Source: Paramyrothecium sp. XJ0827
Taxonomy: Eukaryota > Ascomycota > Sordariomycetes > Hypocreales > Stachybotryaceae
Reading direction: 5' to 3'
NCBI GenBank assembly: GCA_020881915.1
Contig: JAJFPB010000008.1
Span: 2,666,001 to 2,730,000, forward strand
Length of the DNA stretch: 64,000 nucleotides
Part shown: positions 22,051 through 32,478 of the stretch, in pieces
Layout of the letters: the number at the start of each line of letters is the position of its first letter
How positions within the stretch are numbered: position 1 is the first letter of the stretch
Program-made: the position numbers and the translations under genes
The notes under the pieces: generated by a model
Databases searched by the model: none
Seen by the model: the letters and a program-made list of their open reading frames with translations, nothing else
What the model was told of the DNA's origin: nothing

Positions 22051-24203
22051 TTACCCTTTAGTCTTGCATTTCGCGCAGTAGTCCATTGTCAACCAGCATG
22101 AGTTTGACAAATAGACATGACCGCAGGCCCCAATCCCATCGTGTTCCTTCGCATTTTCACGGCTAAAACGTATTTCAGAAAACATTTGCACTGAGGAGGA
22201 GGGCTGTGAACTTACGCTTCTTTGATGAGCTTACCACTCATGCCAATTCCGTAGTCTTCGCACTCATATTTCACAATGCAACCGGCCTGTCCGAGGCTCA
22301 GGAACCACAGAATACTTGAGTCAAAGCGATCGTATCGGCTAGCGAAATCCGTGTAGATGGTGTCGTCATCAAACTCCCCGATTGCTGTGTCGCAAGCCTC
22401 GCGCAAAGCTTTCCGGGACTCCTTGTCCGTGGTAGAACATTGCCCAGTACCATGGTTGTCCACACCTGTTTGCGTTGGTACGGGCGTCGACACAGTAGAT
22501 GGCAAACCATGGCCTTCTGTGTGAGTAACGTAGACCTCGGAAAAGACTTTATCGACTTTGAGTGAGTATGAAGGGTAGACGAGAACTGTGCCGCCGCTGT
22601 TGGTCACGGTGAGCACCTCATCGAAAGGGCCGAGGGTGGGTTCAGGAGCCTTGGTGATTCCAGCATCAGTAGGTAAATCAGTGTATGCAGTGCAAGCATA
22701 GTCAATTAAAGGCATGGTTACGACGGAAAGTTCACCATCTACTGTGGTTCCGCATTGACAGTGGTACTCGGCATTCGCCCCTCCCTTAATATAACCATGA
22801 TAGGACGTGCGCGTTATCTTGGTGGTAGTCGGCGTAGTCGAAGTCGGTTCTGAAAAGGTGGTGACATCGGTTTCACTGGACGTGCCAGACCCAGAAGTGG
22901 TTTCTTTGGACGATGATCGCTTTGTACTTGTGACAAATGTGCTGGGCGTAGCTCCCGGGGTCAGAGAATTCGTAACCGTGACAGACTTCGATCTAGTCGT
23001 GGCCCTGCTAGTCGACGATGAGTCCCCATAAATCTCTTTACGATACTCTTGTATAGCTCGGAGAATATCTTCATCTATGGGACCGGAGTCTGGAATGATC
23101 CCACTGGCTGTTTCTAGAAAACCTCCAACCCAAGTGGGACTTGGGAAAATTGTCGTCGTAGCAGTACCTGGGGAACCTGTGGCGCAACTGACACTTGTAG
23201 GGCAATCTCCGAACTCGGTGCTGTTAAAAAATTAAAAAAATTCTGCTTGTAGATGCTATGCTGTTGAGGGATGTCTCAGACACTTACATTGTTTCAGTCC
23301 CTTCTGAGGTGATGTATGAAATTGTCCTGGTGCAGTCGGGAATCGTCGTGGCACTGCATGCCTCTGTTGTGGTTGAAGGCTCGATGCTAGCTTCTGACGT
23401 AGGCTCTGCTGTAGTTGCCTTGGCCGTGGACTCCTTACTCTTGTGCTCGTCGTCTTCCTCGCCGCTATCATCATCCTGATGAGGAGGCTCTGGCTTTGTT
23501 GTCGGAGGCCGGGGGGTGTTTCCACCGCCTCCACCGCCGACCAGGTTCCAGAACCAGCCAAATGGAAAGATCACAATCTCACTATCATCATCATCACTCG
23601 TTATTGTCGTGGTGCCGGTAAAAGACTTGTAGTCTGGGTTCTGCTCTGCAACATAAGTCGCGATGGCACCATCATTGCCAGTGACGAGTTGCTGGCCGTC
23701 AGCCGAGCTCGTTAAATCGTTCGGTTCGGTCGTTGATGGGATTGATGATGTTTGTGCTGGGATCTTTGGTAGTCGAAGATTGTTGCTCATCATGACCAGA
23801 CGGCCCCGGGATCCTAGTGCTCTTAGTTTCCCTGGTTGACGTTGCCAAGCTTTCTGGGGTCTCTATGGTGCTAGAGCTCGAAGGCGACTTGATGGTGGTG
23901 GACGATTCAGATACTTGAGGAGGATTACTTGAAAAACTTTCCGATATTGTAGTGGTTGTAGCCTTTACCGAACTTGTGCTTTCCGCGGTCATGGTTGCTA
24001 AGAACGATGGTGTGACTTTGACTGAGGTTGATGATGTATTGGAAATGGTTATGGTCGAGTCTGAAACAGGTTTGTTTGAAGCTGAATCTGTTGTGGACGG
24101 AGTCTTGATAGACTTGGATTGACTTGTGGAAATGATCACAATTGGCGTCGGAATTGACGATCCGGGAGTCGATTCAAGCCCAACGGCGGTTGCTCTTATG
24201 GTG
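22051..24203 (-). pseudogene. Ser/Thr-rich secreted-type protein with Hce2-like C-terminus, 5' part missing
   Basis: Three joined blocks resemble the tail of a fungal subgroup C GH18 chitinase. The first is a long Ser/Thr stalk. Then come FPFGWFW, a Gly run, and an acidic proline-rich linker. The last is a C-terminal domain with YECEDYGIGMSG, CGHVYLSNSC and TMDYC, the cysteine pattern of Hce2 domains (homologues of effector Ecp2). Introns are 23221-23287 (GTAAGT...TAACAG) and 22163-22215 (GTAAGT...TTTTAG). The stop is at 22051. A one-base frameshift is needed near 23755 inside the stalk. Upstream, the frame opens at 24203 after a stop with no ATG, signal peptide or catalytic domain. A candidate ATG at 24458 could not be joined to it. 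It is probably a truncated gene, although an undetected upstream exon remains possible. Confidence 0.6.
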
Positions 24204-25008
24204 TAAGCTTTTTATTCCACTTAATCTGGTGAGAACCCCATTCACTGACATAGAACAGATATCTTGATAACACCGATTTCTTTTCTAGTGACCTGGCTGG
24301 TCAAGCAAATCACCTTCCAAAGTAGTGTCAGGGATCAAGATGTTACAGATCTGAGACAGCAGTATTAGAACAGCCCTAGCCCTATAGCTGAGGAATTGGG
24401 ATATGTAAGGGTATTCAAGGCAGGAAGAGCAAGCAAAGTCAAGGATCAATATAGTCATCAGCCATAGCTAGCTTCCAAGGTCACGGAATACAGCTGTGTT
24501 GCCCATCGTCACTCCGCTTAAAATTCCGTGAGGGCTATAGGGCCTGATCTCCCTATAGCGCCTGACAAGTAGACAGATTTTTGTTGTAGGGATAAATAAT
24601 TGGCACTTGTAAATTATCCATGACCTCACAAGAAAATGGAATACACGGAATGAAAAGACTGCTTTTTACGTTGCTATTCGTACATGACGACTTGCTTAAC
24701 ATAATGACCATGCCAGTCACGGAACTTGGGATTGCTGCTGTACTGCCTGTTCCGTAAGACGTAAAGACCACACATTGGTTAAACCAGATTACGAGAACAT
24801 CCGACCTGACACAGAAGATGTTCCACAACTAAAGGGTCCATGTATGTTAGACCGTTACAATCAAGTCAAAATTTCAGATTGAGCACCAGACTCAACTAGA
24901 GAGTGAAGCACGCTTCGACAGCAATCGAAAAATGAGATTGTGGATACTTTGACCATCGCATGTAGGGTGCTTTGTACAACGTATAATGGCTGCAAATAGA
25001 ATAAACAC
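24204..25008. other. Spacer
   Basis: No gene was recognised. The left part would hold missing 5' exons of the Hce2-like gene if they exist. A reverse open frame at 24553-24828 shows no family features. Confidence 0.4.
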
Positions 25009-26405
25009 TTACAAGGATCCATATCTGTCTGGCGCTTGTAGAAGCCAATAACCTCGGATCTGAGGCTCGCTCTTGACCAAATGACAAGGAGGGTCTGGGT
25101 ACCCATCGACGTAAGGGAGCTTCGAAGTGTCCACTGTGCCATTGATGTCCCGCCACAGTTGGCGGAAGGCCCTTCTCCAGCCGTCAAGGCCGTCAGGCAA
25201 CCACGCACGTGGATAGAACTCGCAAAAATCGTCCTCTGGAAGTGCAAAGGCACAGGTTTCCAGACCAGGCTTGCCTTTGACAAACTCATCAAGACGCTCT
25301 TGAAGCGTTTGGAAGATTTCGTCGTCGGGAAGGGTCACATAGTAATCGAACCAGACGTGAAGATGACGCAACGCCGGGAATTGTGACGTGAGATGCTGCA
25401 GGAGAATCGCAAGGTCAGCTTTGTCAAGAACTGTCTTCTTATTTTTCCTTGAAAAAGCCATTTGCAGCGGCCAACGCATTTCCAGATTGCGTACTTGAGC
25501 GAGGCGCTGAGGCAAAAGGAGCTGTGGAAAGTGAACGATCAAAGTTGTGTCCACGACAATAACGGCGTTCGTTGAGTATAAAACGTCGATACCCTCAGCG
25601 TAACTGTACAATGTTGGCGGACTTCACGTGGCTGTGTCCGAGTTACTCACTTTTGCCGACAAGAGAGGAGCCAGCCCATTATGCCGATATAGCAGGCAGA
25701 CGGCCCATCAGCGGCTCTCCAAGTTGAGCAGTTGGCAGCACCGCCGTCGCGACAATGGTCGTCCCATGGACCCTTGATACTGCCTTCCGTCATAGGGCCG
25801 GACGCACCAGGCGCAAGGCGATGGCAAACCGAGCTCCACCATTGCCAAGATTTGGGCTGTGTGAGGTCAAAGAGTCGAAGAGCCCGAAAGAAAGTGTCGG
25901 GTTAATCCTCGGTAACGACGCCGCAGTGGTTTTCAGGCGCCAGCTGTCGATGTGGACTCGGATGATCGTACGAGAGGCTCATATGAAGACGGCGATCGCC
26001 AAAAGCCAGTCGAAGGATGTCTCTTCTAATGTTGGGCGGAAGCTGGAAGAACGTACATGTCTCTTGGAACAAAGCGAACGGGGCGTCCTTCGTATCATCG
26101 TGTCTGAAGCCTGGCGGTGTGAGAGCTCGCGGTCGGGGTGTTGCAAGCAGAGGCGGTGGTGGTAGCAAAGGGGGTGGAGGTAGCACCTGAAGATCCTCTG
26201 ATTCTGTTGGGCTCTCATGGTATGGCGAAGAGGCACCTAGAATGGGTCTGTAGCATGGCGAGGCCGGCGACGGATGTTGTGTGTCTTGTGGTGCAGCTGG
26301 GCTTTCTGATCGTGGCGGACTTGCAGCCACAGTTGGACTTTGAGGTGGAGATGGCGAAGGCGAACCATTCGCGTCACCAGGCGAAGAGCTGGTACAATTA
26401 ACCAT
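25009..26405 (-). pseudogene. DUF7730-type protein with an in-frame stop
   Basis: The ATG at 26403-26405 is followed by about 115 Pro/Ser-rich residues. Then comes a DUF7730-like domain: LPPNIRRDILRLAFGDRRLH, PKSWQWWSSVCHR, IGIMGWLLSCRQ, and after an intron at 25604-25650 (GTGAGT...GTACAG) YAEGIDVLYSTN and FPQLLLPQRL. The domain is widespread in ascomycetes as F-box-like proteins of unknown role. A TAA at 25902-25904 interrupts the frame just before PDTFFRALRLF, while the reading continues in the same frame on both sides. One base change from CAA would explain it. Alternatively, a weak intron (GTCGTT to ACACAG, 63 nt) would remove the stop and stay in phase, giving an intact gene. I cannot decide between these. 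The stop at 25009 gives a plausible natural end. Confidence 0.65.
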
Positions 26406-27069
26406 ACTTTGACTCACAAAAATGGTTATGCTGAGTGATGTGTTGGTGAGAAGTTTGGCCGCGGGCTTCGGGACGAACACGGGTGGCTCAGCTCATATAC
26501 CCAATCGAAGAGTGAATCACGGCCACCCCACCAACATGCAGGGGATAAAACACTGCACAGCCTGTAGGTGCCCCATTTTACAGCTCTCCGCAGACGGGCC
26601 TTTTTTGGAACCAACAACCAAGCTGCACGAGGGGGACAAGGACGAAAGCAGGTTGTCAAGGTCGCTTGAGACCTGGTGAGTAGTGGATCGTACCAGGTGG
26701 TGTACTCTCGAGTAAAGCATCGGGAAACAAACACAGTGACTGAGCTAGGCATAGGTCGTCACAATTCACAGGGCGCCCAGAAGCCTGTGCTGGCCTAATT
26801 TTTCAAGAGTTGAGGACCCAAAGAATCTGTAGTAAGGTGGCGAATTGGATAATCGATTGGTAATAGTAATGGTTGATCGGAAACAAATTGCCACCTTGCT
26901 TGAGGCAATCCGCTACCAAAAGAAAAAACAAATTGTACGCAAACGGCTGCATACCGTGGCGTTCAGAGGGCACAAATGGGGTTATGCAGCTCCCCTGTTC
27001 CACCAAAGTCTACTGAGGTTGCTTCGGACTTGATGACGGTGGAATCCTGCATGCCATCGCCTGACCGTA
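26406..27069. other. Spacer
   Basis: Upstream flank of the DUF7730 gene. No gene was recognised. Confidence 0.4.
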
Positions 27070-27565
27070 CTTTACGCACTCGGTTGCCTCTTGTGATACA
27101 TCCACGACCTGAGCTCCGGAAAGCTTGTTACAGTTTTAGGTCTTCCTTGGCATCATCAGCCGCTTCAAAACCCCCTCCAGAGACTTAACCTCAATCTCTT
27201 CGTGCTTGTCTCCCATCTTAGCCCCCAGTCGCTTCTTCGCCCGCCGTGGCATCTGCTTCTTGATAGCCTGCGGGCTATGATTTCGAGTGAAGTCGTACTT
27301 CTCAAGGGTCGATGCGGGCGCCCACAGCCCTGCAGCACGATTATCAGATTGTATTGGATCAGTGCCAACACCGAGACAGACGTATCTCTAGCAGCACCAC
27401 TCCTAGGGCGTCAATATCGTGAATCTGGTTGAAAACCTGCGTAGGGTTTTGCTGATGGCACGGGTGCCGGGAGAGACCTGGTAGCTGTGAACTATCGGCA
27501 GTTGCCGTACAAGAAGTACGTCTCGGGTCTACTGAATTCAAAACCAAAAATCCAGGGGTCGGTAC
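27070..27565 (-). pseudogene. Relic of a fungal protein-kinase-like domain (C-terminal part)
   Basis: Reverse-strand fragments in more than one frame match the C-terminal half of the kinase-like domain found in ascomycete proteins, often with an N-terminal HeLo-type domain. FGFEFSRPETYF is near 27510-27550. IHDIDALGVVLLEI near 27385-27425 is the helix after the activation segment in the pattern I-Y-A-L-G-V-V-L-L-E-I. FTRNHSPQAIKKQ and KRLGAKMGDKHEEIEVKSLE occupy 27170-27290, then KEDLKL and QAFRSS with a TAA between them, and VVDVSQEA at the end. At least two frameshifts and one stop separate them. Conserved catalytic motifs lie upstream and were not recovered. The block abuts the 3' end of HET gene 1. 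Family assignment is from memory of the pattern. Confidence 0.6.
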
Positions 27566-27882
27566 AACTCCTCCCATTAATTACACCGGATGTTCATATT
27601 GTGATTTCGAGGCTCCAGGGCTTTTCCACAGTTTCTTCAAATGGTATGGCACCTTTGTAGGTTATAAAACTTCCAAGAGGTCGAAGTGGTGAAGTCGTTT
27701 CGCCATGTAGAGCCTGACCTTGCAAAGCTGCCATTCGAGTCATTTGCAGATGGAGTAATATAATCTTCAAATTTTCGCAGCTCCCACTAGGCCTCCAGCG
27801 CGTCTTTTGCATATGAGTAACAAAGTATGGGACCGGCTGTTCCATCTATCTCGAATCCTTGGCCTAGAAAACCAGCATGCAT

Positions 27883-29943
27883 TTAAATGAGTGAAAACGT
27901 CTTGTCCTTATTTCCATCTCGTACAAACTCCCCATCCATAATACCATGCACGTAGCCCTCGCCAAGAAGGCTATACGTGCCTCCCTCTGCAGGCCTAAGG
28001 ATGAAGGGGACATGCGAGCCATGGAAGATGACAGCCACGTCTCCGACCTGCATCGCGTCAGGCCCCAGTCCGACATAACCCTGTGATGACAAGAAAGGCT
28101 TCCAACCACAGTTCATCATCAATGAAAGTAGATAAAAGTCAAACTTGCCCATGTTTTGTTGCAGTATAGCCGCAAATACAGCTAAGGCCACCACAGTATT
28201 TTCCCACGCCTGGACTTGATCATAAGCTGAAATAACAGCCAACAATGACGCGAATTGCTCTGCTGTAACGCCCAAAGTGGCCCTTCGGAACTCGTCTTGC
28301 TCCAAGGAATTGGCTTGTTTATCGGCGATTGGAATTCGCCAGAGGGCCTCTTGAACTTGGGTGGTTGTGTATGTGGGGATGTCCCTGGTGCATCTCATCA
28401 CAGAGTCTTGTAGAAACTGCGCGATTTCAGAAAAAAAGGTGCTTGCTGGCTTAAAGCCTTTCTGGAGGTAATCTCGCATGGGCGCAAGAGTAGTGCCTAT
28501 CTTGCCGACCACATCAATTTCGACACCTTTCAGTGCCAGAATTGTGGGATTGCCAGTAGAAACCCATTCGGTCTTTGTTCTGGAACCACACGCAGTGAAA
28601 CGACGATCCACGGAGAACTCACCAGGCGGAGGATCTCGTATCTCGCGCCAATCTGGTGCCCAAGACGGCAGTCGTTGACCTTGCCCTGATAGGTGCCACT
28701 GTCGTGGGAGCCCGTGCTCAGCATACTGAAATGCCCCTGAATTCTGAGCAGCCATTGACGAGCCGGCACTTGATTGAGATTGCGGTCGTCCATTCTGGCA
28801 GTATACTAATAGAGCTGCGGAACCATGCGCTAGAATAGCAGACCATGTCTCGATGTAGACGTCTTCACAGGACTTGGTATAGTCAGGACGAATACCCAAT
28901 TTTTCAACATCATTGGCAAGACCGAGTAGCCCGTATACACGATCCCTCGGATCCGTCGATCTCAAGGTCACGTCAGTTCCAGAATGCGTAAAAGCACACG
29001 CGAGCAATTGGAATAAAGTCTGAGCTGTTGCACCACCAGCTTCCAGCTGGCCATTCCCCAGTTCCCCCCGGAGACGGTGTCGATGCTGAAACATCCTGGT
29101 AGCACCATGAACTACTGAAGTGGCCTGCTGAACTGTATCAGAGAGAGCAGCTAATCGCTGCCCCGTCGGAAACCCTTGACTCGACAAGTCATTATACATC
29201 CGGGTAGAAGCACCCCGCAAAAGCAGATTCATCAGCTTGCGAAACGGATCAAAACGGACAACATGCTCGCCACAGGCTATCAATGGGTCTTTGGAAAGAC
29301 AAAACTCCTGGAGACACCAGGTTCTGAAGAAATATTCACGGTTCAGCAGGCTCCTGAGCACGAGCTGACCAGAAGCCCACGTAGGGTGGCCGAAGGAGAA
29401 GGCGTCGTACTGCTCAATCCACTGCAGAAACTGCGGCCGATTGAGCACCTCCTCCGGCATCGAGTCGGCAAACTCAGATAAATCCGAGATATTTTTCATG
29501 ATGACACCAGCATCATCGTAGTCATCGCCAAGCCATACTACAGTGGTAGTAGCTTTTTCATAGATTTGCTTCATGAGCTGGATTTGCCAAGACTTTTCCT
29601 TATCATTGGACTGATCAATACAAACAGCATCGATCCAGAACAAAATCTCCTGGTTGTCATCCCTTAAATGGTTGAGTGCTGACTCCAAGTTGCGAGTGAC
29701 GGAAAAGGGACAGCCATCGACTGTGATAGACACAGTGTGGGTAAGGTCCCCCCAGACGTATGACAAAGCCTTGAAATCAACATCCTCGGCTAATGTAATT
29801 TTGCTGAGCCTGATCCTAGTAGAGGAGACCTGCTCTGTGCTCGTTGTAGATGGGTCGCTGGCGCGGTTTTTGGGCAGTAATGTTGCTAGGCGAATTTCCT
29901 GTCTTTTCTCGTCAAGAGGTTCAAACAGATATTGAGTCATCAT
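27883..29943 (-). CDS. Heterokaryon incompatibility (HET) domain protein 1
   Basis: An intronless 686-residue protein. The ATG at 29941-29943 is followed at once by a second Met. The HET domain spans about residues 50-220 and shows the three usual blocks: FKALSYVWGD, LFWIDAVCIDQSNDKEKSWQ, and a terminal block with YFFRTWCLQEFCLSKDP. The C-terminal region has the frequent closing block GYVGLGPDAMQVGDVAVIF and YVHGIMDGEFV, seen in many single HET proteins. HET domains trigger regulated cell death when incompatible hyphae fuse, and are remotely related to TIR domains. It lies just upstream of the kinase-like relic on the same strand. Confidence 0.95.
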   Translation of the reverse strand: MMTQYLFEPLDEKRQEIRLATLLPKNRASDPSTTSTEQVSSTRIRLSKITLAEDVDFKALSYVWGDLTHTVSITVDGCPFSVTRNLESALNHLRDDNQEILFWIDAVCIDQSNDKEKSWQIQLMKQIYEKATTTVVWLGDDYDDAGVIMKNISDLSEFADSMPEEVLNRPQFLQWIEQYDAFSFGHPTWASGQLVLRSLLNREYFFRTWCLQEFCLSKDPLIACGEHVVRFDPFRKLMNLLLRGASTRMYNDLSSQGFPTGQRLAALSDTVQQATSVVHGATRMFQHRHRLRGELGNGQLEAGGATAQTLFQLLACAFTHSGTDVTLRSTDPRDRVYGLLGLANDVEKLGIRPDYTKSCEDVYIETWSAILAHGSAALLVYCQNGRPQSQSSAGSSMAAQNSGAFQYAEHGLPRQWHLSGQGQRLPSWAPDWREIRDPPPGEFSVDRRFTACGSRTKTEWVSTGNPTILALKGVEIDVVGKIGTTLAPMRDYLQKGFKPASTFFSEIAQFLQDSVMRCTRDIPTYTTTQVQEALWRIPIADKQANSLEQDEFRRATLGVTAEQFASLLAVISAYDQVQAWENTVVALAVFAAILQQNMGKFDFYLLSLMMNCGWKPFLSSQGYVGLGPDAMQVGDVAVIFHGSHVPFILRPAEGGTYSLLGEGYVHGIMDGEFVRDGNKDKTFSLI

Positions 29944-30863
29944 AGTCCAGGCTTGAAGTTGGCTCCTATTGAATTACAGCGACTAAACGCGCCAAATGAG
30001 TGGAATGCAACTCAAATTCAAATATTTGGTTGATCATCGATTTGATGCTGACCGTGGAAATATACGCGTCTCTTGACAGTCAGGTGATTCTCTTGTGACC
30101 TTGCTCTCAGCCGCAGCTGAATGATTAAGTCAGCGGCTATGTCGTACAAACATCGGAATGCTATTTGGGCTCAAACAGTGTACGAAGTGGTAGACATGAT
30201 CGAGCATCCGGGATGTACACGGCACGGCAGTTCCTCGAGTGTCCACACCCCAGTCAGGTCGCGGCACCTATGGAGGAGAAGCAAACATCAGGAATCCCCG
30301 ATCACCTAGACGACGAGAAGGAAAGTCCATCTGGAGAAACAGTGCCGCGGAAGAAGTCTCTGGGAGAAGAGGTGCTAGAACATGTGATTTCAGGGACAGA
30401 AAACCGGTTCGCACGAAACACTACATTGCCAAGTCAAATGGAGGCTGGGAGAAGAAGTCTTTGACCAAGAATTAAGTGGCCCAACAAGACAGAAATCCTT
30501 TGCTGGCCATATATCGTCAGTGACGTATTCATGCAGACAAAACTGAAGAGTATATTCCGTCCGGAGACACGAATGATGATGAGGGGAATGATGGAGTGGG
30601 GCATCATCCGGCTATCTTCCTCCCGGATCAAGGATCCTGATACGTTCGGCGCGACCCTACTTGAACATTCCGTGCTTAGAAGAGAGTTTCAAGAAACGTG
30701 ATCATGAGGCATGGGAAGCTTTTCGTTACGAGAGGCGCCGACTTGAATCTTCAGGAAGCCAACAAGGTTTTGCCTTTCATTGATGTACATATTGTTGCCA
30801 GGTTGCATATACAGAAAACTATTTACAGAAATGTGGGTGATCTTAAACCCAGTCGTGGAACGT
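29944..30863. other. Spacer
   Basis: Promoter side of HET gene 1 and 3' flank of the FMN dehydrogenase gene. Overlapping forward open frames at 30121-30475 (Lys/Arg/Ser-rich) have no recognisable domain and may be incidental. Confidence 0.4.
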
Positions 30864-32478
30864 TTATTCGTCCATGATGTAAACTTCCGCCTCCAGGGCC
30901 CGGAAGTTCACCTATTCTCAGTCAGTAAATTGCTCATCAGGGCGCAGTGACGGAAATTGCTTACCCTCTTAGGGTCGACCTTGCTGATGTCAGTGATGCC
31001 AAGCTGGGCGGCATCAGACAGGATCTCGTTCTTCATGATCTGGATCAACTTGGTAACACCGTCGACGCCGTAAACGTTGGAGTACATGAATCTTCGCAAG
31101 TAATTAGAACGTATATTGCAGCAAATGCCAAGGGAATACTTACGGTCGTCCCATTCCAACGGCCTTGACGCCGAGGGCAAGGAGCTTGAGGACATCAGTG
31201 CCGTAGCGAACACCGCTGTCGGCCAGAACCTCGACCTGGTCAAAGATCTCGGGTGCGTTACGGCGGATCTCGTAGGCAGTCTCCAGAGGGCTGGGAGAGT
31301 AGTCGACCTGACGGGCGCCGTGGTTGGATAGCCAGATGGCGGGGACACCTCTCTTAACAGCCTCGAGGGCGTCTTCGACAGTCGCAATGCCCTTCACGAT
31401 GATGGGCAGCTTGGTCTGGTTCTTCATCTGGTCATAGATATCCCACTAATTGTCATGTTAGTTATAATGCTCGCTCAGCGTTGGAAGGTGCCTGGTCTTA
31501 CAGTAAGAGGGGAAGAGACAGAGTTCCTATTCAAGGCGTTAGAACATTCACCGGTACTCCTTTCCAGAGGACTTACGCGTTGGTCGTATCGTAGCGGGCA
31601 GCGCGGTGGCGAGTAGCGGTAGATGGGGCATCGATGGTCCAGACAATGGCCTTGGCGTTGGCTCTCTCAGCACGAGCGATGGCGTCCCAGGTCACGGACA
31701 GGTTGGCGTTGGTGTAAATCTGATATTTTGTTAAAAACAATCTTCATTGGTTGCAAACCGAACAACGTACCTGTTGGAAGGTGACCTGAGGACCGTTGGG
31801 AGTGTTGTTGTGCTTAGCAGCACCAATCTCCTCGATGCTCTTGGACGCATACAGAGCGGACTAACATCGCGTAAGCATTGAAATCAAAACTTCAAGAACA
31901 AATGCAGCACGTACAACGTAGAGAATGTTCTCAGCGGCGCTGGCGTCGACGAAGTTGATCTCACCCTTTTCCGGGTCGCCGTAAGCAGCACGTGTGGCTG
32001 GTGAGATGAAGAATGGGGCACTGAAGTTGTATCCAAGGATGCTCACGCTACGGAGGGTCAATGCTGGGGTCTTTGATCGAACCGAAAGAATGAATCTTAC
32101 CCCATGGTCTCGTTGAGGCCAGTGATACCAGCAAGCTGGTGCGGGCGAAGCCTTGCCTTGCTCCATACCTCGAGATTGTGGCGGTAAGCTGCCGGAATGT
32201 CAATGTCTGATGTGACCACCTGATTATTCCCTCCACTTACCCCATTCACCAGCAGCGGCTGTACGGTAGAATGAATACTGCTGGCCAGTGAGAGCCTGAC
32301 GGGCGGCAAACTCAAAGTCCAAGACGCCTCGCATATCCTTCAAGTCGGGCTTGGAACCCTCGGTCCAGTTGGTGCTGGACAGATATCCCTCAAGGCCGGT
32401 ATCAGGAGCCTCCAGGAACGGCTCAAAGGCCATAACGGAGGCTGCCAGCTGAGCGGCGCAAAGCAATGATCGCAACAT
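30864..32478 (-). CDS. Secreted FMN-dependent 2-hydroxyacid dehydrogenase/oxidase
   Basis: A 397-residue protein in nine exons. Introns are 32189-32240, 32048-32100, 31861-31914, 31720-31770, 31527-31576, 31446-31501, 31092-31143 and 30912-30964, each 50-56 nt with good splice sites; exon 6 is only 25 nt. The ATG at 32476-32478 begins a signal peptide (MLRSLLCAAQLAASVMA). The rest is an FMN-binding TIM barrel of the glycolate oxidase/lactate dehydrogenase family: FFISPATRAAYGDP, then LPIIVKGIATVEDA with the FMN-contact Lys. SNHGARQVDYSPSP carries the catalytic His and a substrate-binding Arg, and VLADSGVRYGTDVLKLLALG binds the phosphate. No cytochrome b5 domain is present, so it is not a flavocytochrome b2. 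It probably oxidises lactate or a related 2-hydroxyacid in the secretory path or outside. The exact substrate cannot be read. Confidence 0.92.

Noticed and set aside
30121..30475. Overlapping forward open frames rich in Lys, Arg and Ser
   Set aside because: Three frames compete, none has a recognisable domain or clear splice structure.
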